Origin: Janthinobacterium lividum PAMC 25724 | GTDB lineage: Bacteria; Pseudomonadota; Gammaproteobacteria; Burkholderiales; Burkholderiaceae_D | Direction of reading: 5' to 3' | Assembly: GCA_000242815.2 (NCBI GenBank) | Contig: AHHB01000028.1 | Span: 124,001 to 188,000 of the forward strand | DNA: 64,000 nucleotides | Notes under the pieces: generated by a model | Told to the model about the DNA's origin: nothing | What the model saw: the letters and a program-made list of their open reading frames with translations, nothing else | Database searches by the model: none | Program-made: the position numbers and the translations under genes | In this document: piece by piece, positions 57,027 through 64,000 of the stretch | Layout of the letters: the number at the start of each line of letters is the position of its first letter | Position numbering within the stretch: the stretch's first letter is position 1

Positions 57027-58402
57027 CGCTCGCTGGCAAACCTGATGTCAATCTGCCGGGCGGCGCCTGGGAATCGGACCGCGACTACTGTCCCACGCTG
57101 ACGCAAGCGGGTGCGCGCATGCTGGAAAAACTGCGCAGCCATCCTTGCGCGCCCCAGTACCGCAACCGCAGCGGCAACAAGCTGCTGGCCGGGGAGGTTG
57201 AAGCGCTGCGCGCCTATGAGCAGGAAGTCATGCAGGCGGTAGTCGCTTGGAGCGCGGCCGCGCCGCCATCCTGGCTGCCGGATTTTCTCAGGGCGACTTA
57301 TGCCACGGTGCCCTACTATCGTGCCTGCGGTTCGCCACCGGCGCGTCTCATCGATGCAACGCTCATCAGCCGCGCCGAATTGGCGCGCGATATCGCCGCC
57401 TTCGTGCCCGACAATGCGGACTTGGCGCGCATGATCAATTTCCAGACCACGGGCACCACGGGCCACCCGTTGCTGATCGCTTCGCACCCACTGGTGGCGG
57501 GGCGCTACCTGGCCTTCCACAAGCGCGCGCTGCGGCGTTTTGGCGTGACCTTGCGCCATGGTGCGGGACAGGTGGGCGTCATGCTGCTGGGGCATCAGCG
57601 CCGCTGCTTCACCTATGTCTCCGTCACGCCCACGATGGACGAATCGGGCCTGGCGAAGATCAACCTGCACGTGGACGACTGGCGCGAGCCGGATAACCGC
57701 GCGCGCTACCTGGACGCCATGGCGCCCGAATTGATCGCGGGCGACCCTATTTCGTTTGCCGAGCTGCTGACCTTGTCCATGACGCACAAGCCGGCCGCGC
57801 TGCTGTCCGTGTCGATGATGCTGTTGCCCGGCATGCGGGCGCGCCTGGAAGAACGTTTCGGCTGCCCCGTGCTCGACATCTATTCGCTCAATGAAGTGGG
57901 TCCCGTGGCCGTCTACGACGAACAGGCGGGCGGCCACGTGCTGCTGCAGCACCGGCTGTACGTGGAAATCCTCGACAGGGAAGGGCGGCCCGTGGCCGAC
58001 GGGGAGCGCGGCGAAATCACCGTGACGGGCGGTTTTAACTTTTGCCTGCCCCTGGTACGCTACCGCACGGGCGATTACGCGTCGCTGACGCATGGACCAC
58101 ACGGTCCCGTGCTGGTGGGCCTGGCGGGGCGCAGCCCTTTGCGCTACAGGATGATCAACGGCGAATGGATCAACAATATCGACATCACGCACGCCCTGAA
58201 GCCGCTGGCCATCGCCCTGTTCGGCGTGCACCAGCAGGGCGACGGCAGTGTCGTACTGCGCCTGGCGCCGGGCGCCATGCCGCAAGCCGATCGGGCGCGC
58301 ACCTTGCTCGCGCCCTTTTTCGGCGCCATTACGGTCGAGACTTTGCAGGCGCAAGACAAGATCATTCAATACACCTCGGATTTGCAGGACGCAATGGCAT
58401 GA
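57023..58402 (+). CDS. PaaK-like adenylate-forming enzyme (459 aa)
   Basis: ATG at 57023 overlaps the previous stop; GTG at 57011 is an alternative. The 459-residue product has ANL-superfamily motifs: TTGTTG near residues 142-147 and LNEVGPVAVYDEQ plus RYRTGDYASL in the C-terminal half, as in phenylacetate-CoA ligase and coenzyme F390 synthetase relatives. It should activate a carboxylate as acyl-AMP. The substrate is unknown. It overlaps the NadR-like gene in ATGA. Confidence 0.78.
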   Translation: MTLAGKPDVNLPGGAWESDRDYCPTLTQAGARMLEKLRSHPCAPQYRNRSGNKLLAGEVEALRAYEQEVMQAVVAWSAAAPPSWLPDFLRATYATVPYYRACGSPPARLIDATLISRAELARDIAAFVPDNADLARMINFQTTGTTGHPLLIASHPLVAGRYLAFHKRALRRFGVTLRHGAGQVGVMLLGHQRRCFTYVSVTPTMDESGLAKINLHVDDWREPDNRARYLDAMAPELIAGDPISFAELLTLSMTHKPAALLSVSMMLLPGMRARLEERFGCPVLDIYSLNEVGPVAVYDEQAGGHVLLQHRLYVEILDREGRPVADGERGEITVTGGFNFCLPLVRYRTGDYASLTHGPHGPVLVGLAGRSPLRYRMINGEWINNIDITHALKPLAIALFGVHQQGDGSVVLRLAPGAMPQADRARTLLAPFFGAITVETLQAQDKIIQYTSDLQDAMA

Positions 58403-59433
58403 ACCTTTATAAACGCGGCCTCGTGGTAGGCAAATTCTGCCCGCTGCACAAGGGCCACGAACTGTTGATCAATCGTGCGCAGGAGGCCTGCGAAGAGCTG
58501 CTGGTGCTTAGCTACACCAAACCCGAATTTCCCGGCCTGGACCCGGCGCGCCGGGAACGGTGGCTGCGCGCGCAGTTCCCGCAGGCGCATATCGTCGTGC
58601 TGGACGATGCGCGCCTGGCCGCCCTGTGCGCGGTGCGCTGCGTGCCTGCGCGTTCGCTGCCGCACAATGACGACGAGGGCGACGAGCATCGCCACTTCAT
58701 GGGCTGGCTGTGCTGGACGGTGCTGGCGCTACCCGTCGATGCCGTGTTCAGCAGCGAAGACTATGGTCCCGGCTTTGCGGGCGTGCTGGAACGGCATTAC
58801 GCGATGGGAGCGGTAGCGCATGTCAGCGTGGACCCGGCGAGAACGCTGGTGCCCGTGTCAGGCACCCTGGTGCGACAAGACCCGCAGGCGCGCAGCGCCT
58901 TCCTGTCACCCATTGTGCGCGCCGATTTGGTTACGCGCGTGTGCGTGCTCGGTGGCGAATCGAGTGGCAAGACGACCCTGACGCAGGCGCTGGCGTGGCA
59001 TTTCGAGACGGAATGGGTGGCCGAATATGGCCGCGAACTGTGGGAAAGCCAGGATGGCGTGCTGGGCTATGATGATCTGCTGAAGATCGGCCGGGAACAG
59101 CTGCGCCGCGAAGCGCAGACGCTATTGGCTGCGCGGCGCTGGCTGTTTTGCGATACCTCGCCCCTGACCACCTATTTTTACTGCATCGAGATGTTCGGCA
59201 AGGCCGAGCTGGAGCTGGCGCAACTGGCCGAGCATGGCTACGACTTGGTGCTGCTGTGCGCGCCCGATTTCCCCTTCATTCAGGACGGCACCCGCCGCGA
59301 CGGGAATTTCCGCGCGCGCCAGCATGCGTGGTATCAGGCCGAGTTGGCGCGGCGGGGGATCGCCTTTGTCAATGTGTCAGGTTCGGTGGATGAGAGGATC
59401 AGGCAGGTGGCGCAGTTGCTGGCGCCGCGATAG
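58399..59433 (+). CDS. NadR-like NMN adenylyltransferase/ribosylnicotinamide kinase-type protein
   Basis: ATG at 58399 overlaps the previous stop. The 344-residue product has an adenylyltransferase N-terminal domain with the HxGH motif (H17-KG-H20 in GKFCPLHKGHELLI) and a kinase-like C-terminal domain with Walker A GGESSGKTT (residues 185-193), the two-domain layout of NadR without its DNA-binding N-terminus. NadR makes NAD from ribosylnicotinamide. Whether this one acts on NMN or another nucleotide is not readable. It ends the cluster. Confidence 0.85.
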   Translation: MNLYKRGLVVGKFCPLHKGHELLINRAQEACEELLVLSYTKPEFPGLDPARRERWLRAQFPQAHIVVLDDARLAALCAVRCVPARSLPHNDDEGDEHRHFMGWLCWTVLALPVDAVFSSEDYGPGFAGVLERHYAMGAVAHVSVDPARTLVPVSGTLVRQDPQARSAFLSPIVRADLVTRVCVLGGESSGKTTLTQALAWHFETEWVAEYGRELWESQDGVLGYDDLLKIGREQLRREAQTLLAARRWLFCDTSPLTTYFYCIEMFGKAELELAQLAEHGYDLVLLCAPDFPFIQDGTRRDGNFRARQHAWYQAELARRGIAFVNVSGSVDERIRQVAQLLAPR

Positions 59434-59624
59434 CCGGAAATATGGCGCTTGCCAGCGTCAGTGCGGGAGACGAAAGGCGGCATCATCGAGGGCGTCGGTC
59501 GCCACCCTGAACAAGCTTGATGCGACGCTGCCCACTGAACTGCGGTGCGCGGGCAGCCCAGGCAGCGGAAGGGAGCGACATGCCGCCGGTGATGGCATGC
59601 ACAGCCCTCCGGACTACATGTTTC

Positions 59625-60911
59625 TTAGGCCGCGCTCAAGGCCTGTTCCAGGTCTTCGCGCAAGTCGTCGATATGCTCGATGCCGACCGACAGGCGCAGC
59701 ATGTCTTCGGACACGCCCGCCTTGGCCAGTTCTTCGGCATTGAGCTGGCGGTGCGTGGTCGACGCCGGGTGGGTGGCCAGCGACTTGGCGTCGCCGATGT
59801 TGACCAGGCGCGTGAACAACTGCAGGGCGTCGAGCACGCGGGCGCCGGCCGCGCGCGGATCTTCGCCAGCGGCCAGTTTCAGGCCGAAGGACAAAATGCC
59901 CGAGGCGCGGCCTTGCATGTATTTTTTCACCAGCGCGTGGTCCGGGTGGTCTTCCAGGCCCGCGTAGTTGACCCAGGCGACTTTCGGATGCTGCTTCAGG
60001 TGCTTGGCCAGGGCCAGCGTGTTATCGCAGATGCGGTCCATGCGCAGGGCCAGCGTTTCGATGCCCTGGATCAGCTGGAAGGCGCTCAAGGGCGAAATCG
60101 CCGCGCCCATGTTACGCAGCGGGACCACGCGCGCGCGGCCGATGAAGGCTGCCGGGCCGAATGCTTGCGTGTAGACGACGCCGTGATACGACACATCGGG
60201 TTCGTTCAGGCGCTTGAAGCGCTCCTTGTGCTCGGCCCACGGAAATTTGCCGCTGTCGACGATGGCGCCGCCCACGGTGGTGCCGTGGCCACCCAAGTAT
60301 TTGGTCAGTGAATGGACGACGATATCGGCGCCATGTTCGATGGGGCGGAACAGATACGGGCTGGGCACGGTGTTGTCGACGATCAGCGGGATACCGTGTG
60401 CATGCGCGATTTCGGCCAGTTTCGCCACGTCCGTGACATTGCCCAGCGGGTTGCCGATCGATTCGCAGAAGATGGCCTTGGTGCGGCTGTCGATCAGGGC
60501 GGCGAAGGTCTCGGGCTGGCGCGCGTCGGCGAAGCGCACTTCGATGCCGATCTGCGGCAGGGTGTGGGCAAACAGATTGTAGGTGCCGCCATATAGTTGG
60601 CTGGCGGAGATGAAATTGTCGCCCGCTTCCGTGATGGTCTGGATCGCATAAGTGATGGCTGCCATGCCCGAAGCGACGGCCAGCGCGGCGACGCCGCCTT
60701 CCAGCGCAGCAACCCTCTTTTCCAGCACGTCCTGCGTGGGATTCATGATGCGCGTGTAGATATTGCCAGCCACTTTCAAGTCGAACAGGTCGGCGCCATG
60801 CTGGGCATTGTCGAAGGCATAGGCCACTGTCTGGTAGATGGGGACGGCGGCGGCCTTGGTGGTCGGGTCGGGGGTGTAGCCGGCGTGCACGGCCAGGGTT
60901 TCGATTCTCAT
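59625..60911 (-). CDS. metY: O-acetylhomoserine sulfhydrylase/aminocarboxypropyltransferase
   Basis: ATG at 60911 with CGGAGACCAC upstream is preferred to an in-frame start at 60971. The 428-residue product is a Cys/Met metabolism PLP enzyme with the cofactor Lys in SLTKYLGGHGT (K204) and the long C-terminal domain of the O-acetylhomoserine sulfhydrylase subgroup. It makes homocysteine from O-acetylhomoserine and sulfide (or methionine from methanethiol). It converges on the NadR-like gene, with 191 bases between and no obvious hairpin. Confidence 0.93.
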   Translation of the reverse strand: MRIETLAVHAGYTPDPTTKAAAVPIYQTVAYAFDNAQHGADLFDLKVAGNIYTRIMNPTQDVLEKRVAALEGGVAALAVASGMAAITYAIQTITEAGDNFISASQLYGGTYNLFAHTLPQIGIEVRFADARQPETFAALIDSRTKAIFCESIGNPLGNVTDVAKLAEIAHAHGIPLIVDNTVPSPYLFRPIEHGADIVVHSLTKYLGGHGTTVGGAIVDSGKFPWAEHKERFKRLNEPDVSYHGVVYTQAFGPAAFIGRARVVPLRNMGAAISPLSAFQLIQGIETLALRMDRICDNTLALAKHLKQHPKVAWVNYAGLEDHPDHALVKKYMQGRASGILSFGLKLAAGEDPRAAGARVLDALQLFTRLVNIGDAKSLATHPASTTHRQLNAEELAKAGVSEDMLRLSVGIEHIDDLREDLEQALSAA

Positions 60912-61005
60912 GTGGTCTCCGGTGTCGATGGTGTGCGGTGGTGAAATCCGCAGCCATTGTGCCATGCGCACCTTAACTCATTGCAACGCTTGATAGAATA
61001 TTAAG

Positions 61006-61917
61006 TCATAAGCTAGTGCTGTCTTGATATAAGTCATGCAGTTCTGCCAGCGCGATGAAACGTTCATGCGTGCCATGCTGCGCGCAGGCAAACGCGCCGC
61101 CGATGGCGCCGCGGCGCATGGCCTCGTCCAGCGGTCGTCCATCGAGCCAGGCATGCAAAAAGGCGGCCACAAACGAGTCGCCCGCGCCATTCGTGTCCAC
61201 CACGGGCGGCTTCAATCGCGCCGCCGGAGTGTGGCGCACGGACGCGCCGCCCCGTTCCAGCACATACGCACCCTGCGCGCCGGCCATGGCGATGACAGCC
61301 TGTGCGCGTCCCTGCGCGACTATCGTGCGCATGACCGATTCCGTGCGCTCGCCCAGCGCGGCCGTACTGAGAAAGACCAGGTCGGCGCGCAGCGCAAAGA
61401 CCTTGTGGTGCGCGTTGATTCCATCCCAGTCGTGCAAATCGGTCGATACCGTCGTGCCGCACGCTTGCGCGTCGTCAAACAGTTCGGCCACCCAGCCCAT
61501 GATGGAAAAGTGCGCGTGGCGCGCCGGTCCCAGGTAGGGAAGATAAAAGGCGGCCGGCATGCGTACGTCTTGCCGATGGCGGCCGTCGTACAGCGACAGC
61601 CGGCGCCCTTGCGGGTCGACCAGGTTGACGCTGCGCCGCGTGCCAGACGGTTCGACGATGTGTGAAAAATCGAGCTTTGCCTCTTTATAGCGTTGCAGGA
61701 TGGCCGCGCCTTGCGCGTCGTCGCCGATGAAGTCGATGAACTTGCAGCGCAAGCCCAGCGCATGGCAGCCGAGCGCCACGCCATTGCCCGTGTGCGCCAC
61801 GTAGTCGTGGATGGGGGGCACGTGCACGGAATCGGCGACGGGCAATTGCAGGTCGGGGACGCGCACGATGGTGTCGATGCCGGCGCCGCCGACCACTACT
61901 ATGTCATAGGTACTCAT
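61006..61917 (-). CDS. PfkB-family carbohydrate kinase
   Basis: The 303-residue product has the PfkB layout: an N-terminal YDIVVVGGAGIDTIV and the C-terminal DTNGAGDSFVAAF with the catalytic Asp. Its ATG overlaps the amylase stop by 4 bases (ATGA), so it belongs to the same transcript as the maltodextrin genes. Substrate is not fixed by sequence: fructose, a ribokinase-type sugar, or a maltose-derived sugar are all possible. Confidence 0.87.
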   Translation of the reverse strand: MSTYDIVVVGGAGIDTIVRVPDLQLPVADSVHVPPIHDYVAHTGNGVALGCHALGLRCKFIDFIGDDAQGAAILQRYKEAKLDFSHIVEPSGTRRSVNLVDPQGRRLSLYDGRHRQDVRMPAAFYLPYLGPARHAHFSIMGWVAELFDDAQACGTTVSTDLHDWDGINAHHKVFALRADLVFLSTAALGERTESVMRTIVAQGRAQAVIAMAGAQGAYVLERGGASVRHTPAARLKPPVVDTNGAGDSFVAAFLHAWLDGRPLDEAMRRGAIGGAFACAQHGTHERFIALAELHDLYQDSTSL

Positions 61918-63557
61918 GGTGCAGCTTTCTCCAGCAGGACGGTGCCGGCCGCGTTCACGGCGACGGCGCCATCTTTGACGATATAGGTTTGATTGGCGTA
62001 GGCGTCGCGCAGCAGGGCGCCATCGGCGAACACGCCGTGCACCTTCAGGTCGAGCGCGCCTTGCGCTTCGGGCACGGCGATGACGGCGTCGTCCTTCATC
62101 ACGCGGGCAAACGCATACGGTTTCTCGTCGATCAGGCGATGCTCGCCGCGCGCCAGGGCAGGGTGGCGCAGACGGAACTGGCCCAGCTTGCGCGCATGCG
62201 CCAGTATGGCCGCATCCATGGTTGTCCAGTTCATGTCGGAGCGCGTGGCCTGCTGTTCGTCGCCGATGGGTGCCGCGCCAGGCTGGCGACCGCTTTCATC
62301 GCCGTAGAACAGCTGCACGCCACCGGGTGCCAGCAACAGGGCGGACAAGCCATGTTTCAGTTCCTTGCGCGGGAACAGGCTGGTATCGTGCGAAGAGATA
62401 TACGACAGGATGTCGTAGCGGGGACTCTTATTCAGCAAGCCCGCGTACCGGCGGTAGACGCCATCGATGCTTGCCCAGTCGCCGCCGGCGCGGTGTTGAA
62501 AGTCGAAATTGATCATCGAGTCGAAGCCGGCATCGAACCAGCTGCTGCGTTCGGGGCCATGGCCCCACGCTTCGCCCGTCATCCAGAACGGCGCGTCATC
62601 AATCTTTTGCTGCGGATGGCGCGCCTTCCAATCCCTGAGGGCATCGGTGGCCGCCGCGCGCAGGGCCAGCCAGCTGGCCGGCTCCACGTGCTTGACGGTG
62701 TCGGCCCTGAAACCGTCGACGCCGAATTCGCGCACCCAGTCGGCCAGCCAATGAACAAGGTAAGAACGTACTGTCGCATCGGGCAGGGCCACGGCGCGCG
62801 TGTCGCTTTTACGCTGCAGTATCGGTGGCAAGCCCACGGCTTTGCCGCTCTCCGTGCGGAAGTCGGGCAGATAGGCCAGTTGCATGGTGACATCATCCTG
62901 GCCGCCCTCGCGATAGCCGGGCAAGCCCGCGCGCACCCAGTCCGGCCCCCACCACTGCGCGAATGCGAAGTTGTTGTAGTCGATGAAGCTGTGATAATCA
63001 CGCAAGCCGGCCTTCTCGTGGCCGGGCCACAGCACGGGCACCTTGTATTGCGCCAGGGTGCGCAAGTCCGCGTAGCCGGGGTGGTTCAGCACCACGTCGA
63101 ACAGCACGCGGATGCCTTGTGCGTGCGCCGTGTTGATCATCTCGCGCAATTGTTCGCGCGTGCCCATGTTGGCGTCCATGGTGGTGTAATCGAGCGCCCA
63201 GTAGCCGTGGTAGGCGTAGTGCTGGAATTGCTGCTTGCCGCCCACCACCCAGCCGTGTATCTGCTCGTACGGCGCCGTGATCCACAGGGCGTTGACGCCC
63301 AGGTCTTGAAAATAGCCGGCTTTCAGCTGTTGCGTGATGCCGGCGATGTCGCCGCCGTGAAAGCTGCCCACATCGCCGCCTTGCGGGTCGGCCGCGCGGC
63401 CATAACTATGGTCGTTGCCGGGATCGCCGTTGGCGTAACGGTCCGTTACGACGAAGTAGACGATGGGGTTGTCGGAGAATTTTTCCGAACCCTCGCTCCC
63501 TGCGTGCGCCGAAGCGCACAGGAGCAGGGCGGTCAGCGTCGTCAGGGAGCGTCGCAT
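61914..63557 (-). CDS. malS: Periplasmic alpha-amylase (GH13, MalS-like)
   Basis: ATG at 63557 starts a Sec signal peptide (MRRSLTTLTALLLCASAHA) and is preferred to an in-frame start at 63674. The 547-residue product carries GH13 motifs DVVLNH, GFRADTVKHV (nucleophile Asp), TGEAWGHG (acid Glu) and SSHDT. It closely resembles E. coli MalS (GGQDDVTMQLAYLPDFRTES). Length is shorter than MalS (676). It shortens maltodextrins in the periplasm before uptake. It lies 2 bases after the permease gene. Confidence 0.9.
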   Translation of the reverse strand: MRRSLTTLTALLLCASAHAGSEGSEKFSDNPIVYFVVTDRYANGDPGNDHSYGRAADPQGGDVGSFHGGDIAGITQQLKAGYFQDLGVNALWITAPYEQIHGWVVGGKQQFQHYAYHGYWALDYTTMDANMGTREQLREMINTAHAQGIRVLFDVVLNHPGYADLRTLAQYKVPVLWPGHEKAGLRDYHSFIDYNNFAFAQWWGPDWVRAGLPGYREGGQDDVTMQLAYLPDFRTESGKAVGLPPILQRKSDTRAVALPDATVRSYLVHWLADWVREFGVDGFRADTVKHVEPASWLALRAAATDALRDWKARHPQQKIDDAPFWMTGEAWGHGPERSSWFDAGFDSMINFDFQHRAGGDWASIDGVYRRYAGLLNKSPRYDILSYISSHDTSLFPRKELKHGLSALLLAPGGVQLFYGDESGRQPGAAPIGDEQQATRSDMNWTTMDAAILAHARKLGQFRLRHPALARGEHRLIDEKPYAFARVMKDDAVIAVPEAQGALDLKVHGVFADGALLRDAYANQTYIVKDGAVAVNAAGTVLLEKAAP

Positions 63558-63559
63558 GG

Positions 63560-64000
63560 TCAGCCCTTTACGCCGCCAGCCGTCAGGCCCGAGATCATCC
63601 ATTTTTGCGCCAGCAGGAACACGGCCGTGATGGGCAGGCCGGACAAAATGGCTGCCGCGGCGAAGTCGCCCCATAGGTATTTTTGCTCGTACAGGAACAG
63701 CTTCGAACCGACGGCCAGGGTCAGGTTGTTCTGTTCATGCAGCAGTACGGAGGCGATCGGATATTCGATGATGGCGCCGATGAAGGACAGCAGGAAGACC
63801 ACCATCAGGATCGGTACCGTCATCGGCAGCAGCACGTAGATGAACGCCTGCCATTGCGTGGCGCCATCGACCTTGGCCGCTTCCTCGATTTCGATGGGGA
63901 TGGTTTGATAGTAGCCCTTGATGGTCCAGATATGCAGGGCGATGCCGCCCGTGTAAGCGAGCACCAGGCTGCCGTGGTGGTCGATGCCCAGCCATGGCAC
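63560..64000 (-). CDS. malG: Sugar ABC transporter permease, MalG-like (C-terminal part, truncated by window edge)
   Basis: The 146 visible residues are the C-terminal part of an ABC sugar permease with the EAA loop ([21 protein letters not shown]) that docks on the ATPase, and four hydrophobic segments. It ends [15 protein letters not shown], typical of MalG-type permeases. The 5' part lies beyond the right edge. With the downstream MalS-like amylase 2 bases away, the locus is maltodextrin uptake and hydrolysis. Confidence 0.88.
   Translation of the reverse strand: MPWLGIDHHGSLVLAYTGGIALHIWTIKGYYQTIPIEIEEAAKVDGATQWQAFIYVLLPMTVPILMVVFLLSFIGAIIEYPIASVLLHEQNNLTLAVGSKLFLYEQKYLWGDFAAAAILSGLPITAVFLLAQKWMISGLTAGGVKG

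Noticed and set aside
61989-63839. 616-codon plus-strand ORF opposite the amylase gene
   Set aside because: Antisense shadow of a clear MalS-like gene; composition rich in Gly/Arg/Val/His without family features.

Overview
The window looks like the chromosome of an Oxalobacteraceae-type betaproteobacterium, most like Janthinobacterium. This is inferred from the high GC, the gene content (O2-independent ubiquinone genes, a class III ribonucleotide reductase, a dmeR/dmeF-like metal pair, a Pls-type synthetase) and the palindromic intergenic repeats. No rRNA gene or complete tRNA gene was seen. 

Positions 1 to about 27,440 are the right-hand part of a siphovirus-type prophage; its left end lies outside the window. 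In order, it holds small leading ORFs, an HNH endonuclease, P27-type small and HK97-type large terminase, portal, prohead protease, major capsid, a capsid-adjacent beta-propeller-like protein, head-tail connectors, tail tube proteins, a lambda G/GT-like chaperone pair with a textbook -1 frameshift site, a 2157-residue tape measure with internal 219-bp repeats, tail-tip and fibre proteins ending in an S74-type self-cleaving fibre, a lysis cassette (holin-like protein, M15-type endolysin, Rz/Rz1-like spanins), and a leftward tyrosine integrase next to a possible attR. Several simple hairpin terminators sit inside the late operon, so antitermination is likely. 

From 27.7 to 35.4 kb lie ordinary chromosomal genes: a chemotaxis receptor, a DUF2325 protein with a candidate Fur box and an in-frame 12-bp tandem repeat, a CsoR/RcnR-type regulator with the Ni/Co ligand set followed by a His-rich CDF exporter, a YjdM/PhnA protein, an RlmN/Cfr-family radical SAM enzyme, two small unknown proteins and a LysR regulator. 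From 35.4 to 39.9 kb is a two-gene operon: a Pls/PosA-type single-module synthetase (adenylation, carrier, membrane and hexapeptide-repeat regions) and its phosphopantetheinyl transferase. 

From 40.1 to 46.0 kb is an anaerobic-lifestyle cluster. On the minus strand are nrdD, a separate 66-codon gene carrying only the glycyl-radical motif, and nrdG. On the plus strand are ubiU, ubiV and ubiT. The nrdD upstream region has two NrdR-like boxes, and nrdD and ubiU share an FNR-like motif. A 161-bp MITE-like element with 17-bp inverted ends and a 9-bp duplication lies between the two groups, inserted in the terminator of a small membrane-protein gene. 

From 46.6 to 51.4 kb is an export operon: a TolC-like protein, a HlyD-like protein and two ABC-2 permeases, with no ATPase gene. 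From 51.5 to 59.4 kb a co-directional, mostly overlapping cluster of seven genes encodes a MoxR-type AAA+ ATPase, two unknown proteins, a fused HExxH/VWA protein, another unknown, a PaaK-like adenylate-forming enzyme and a NadR-like adenylyltransferase/kinase. This cluster is the best candidate here for an undescribed system. The window ends with metY and, on the minus strand, part of a maltodextrin locus (malG-like permease, periplasmic MalS-like amylase, PfkB kinase).
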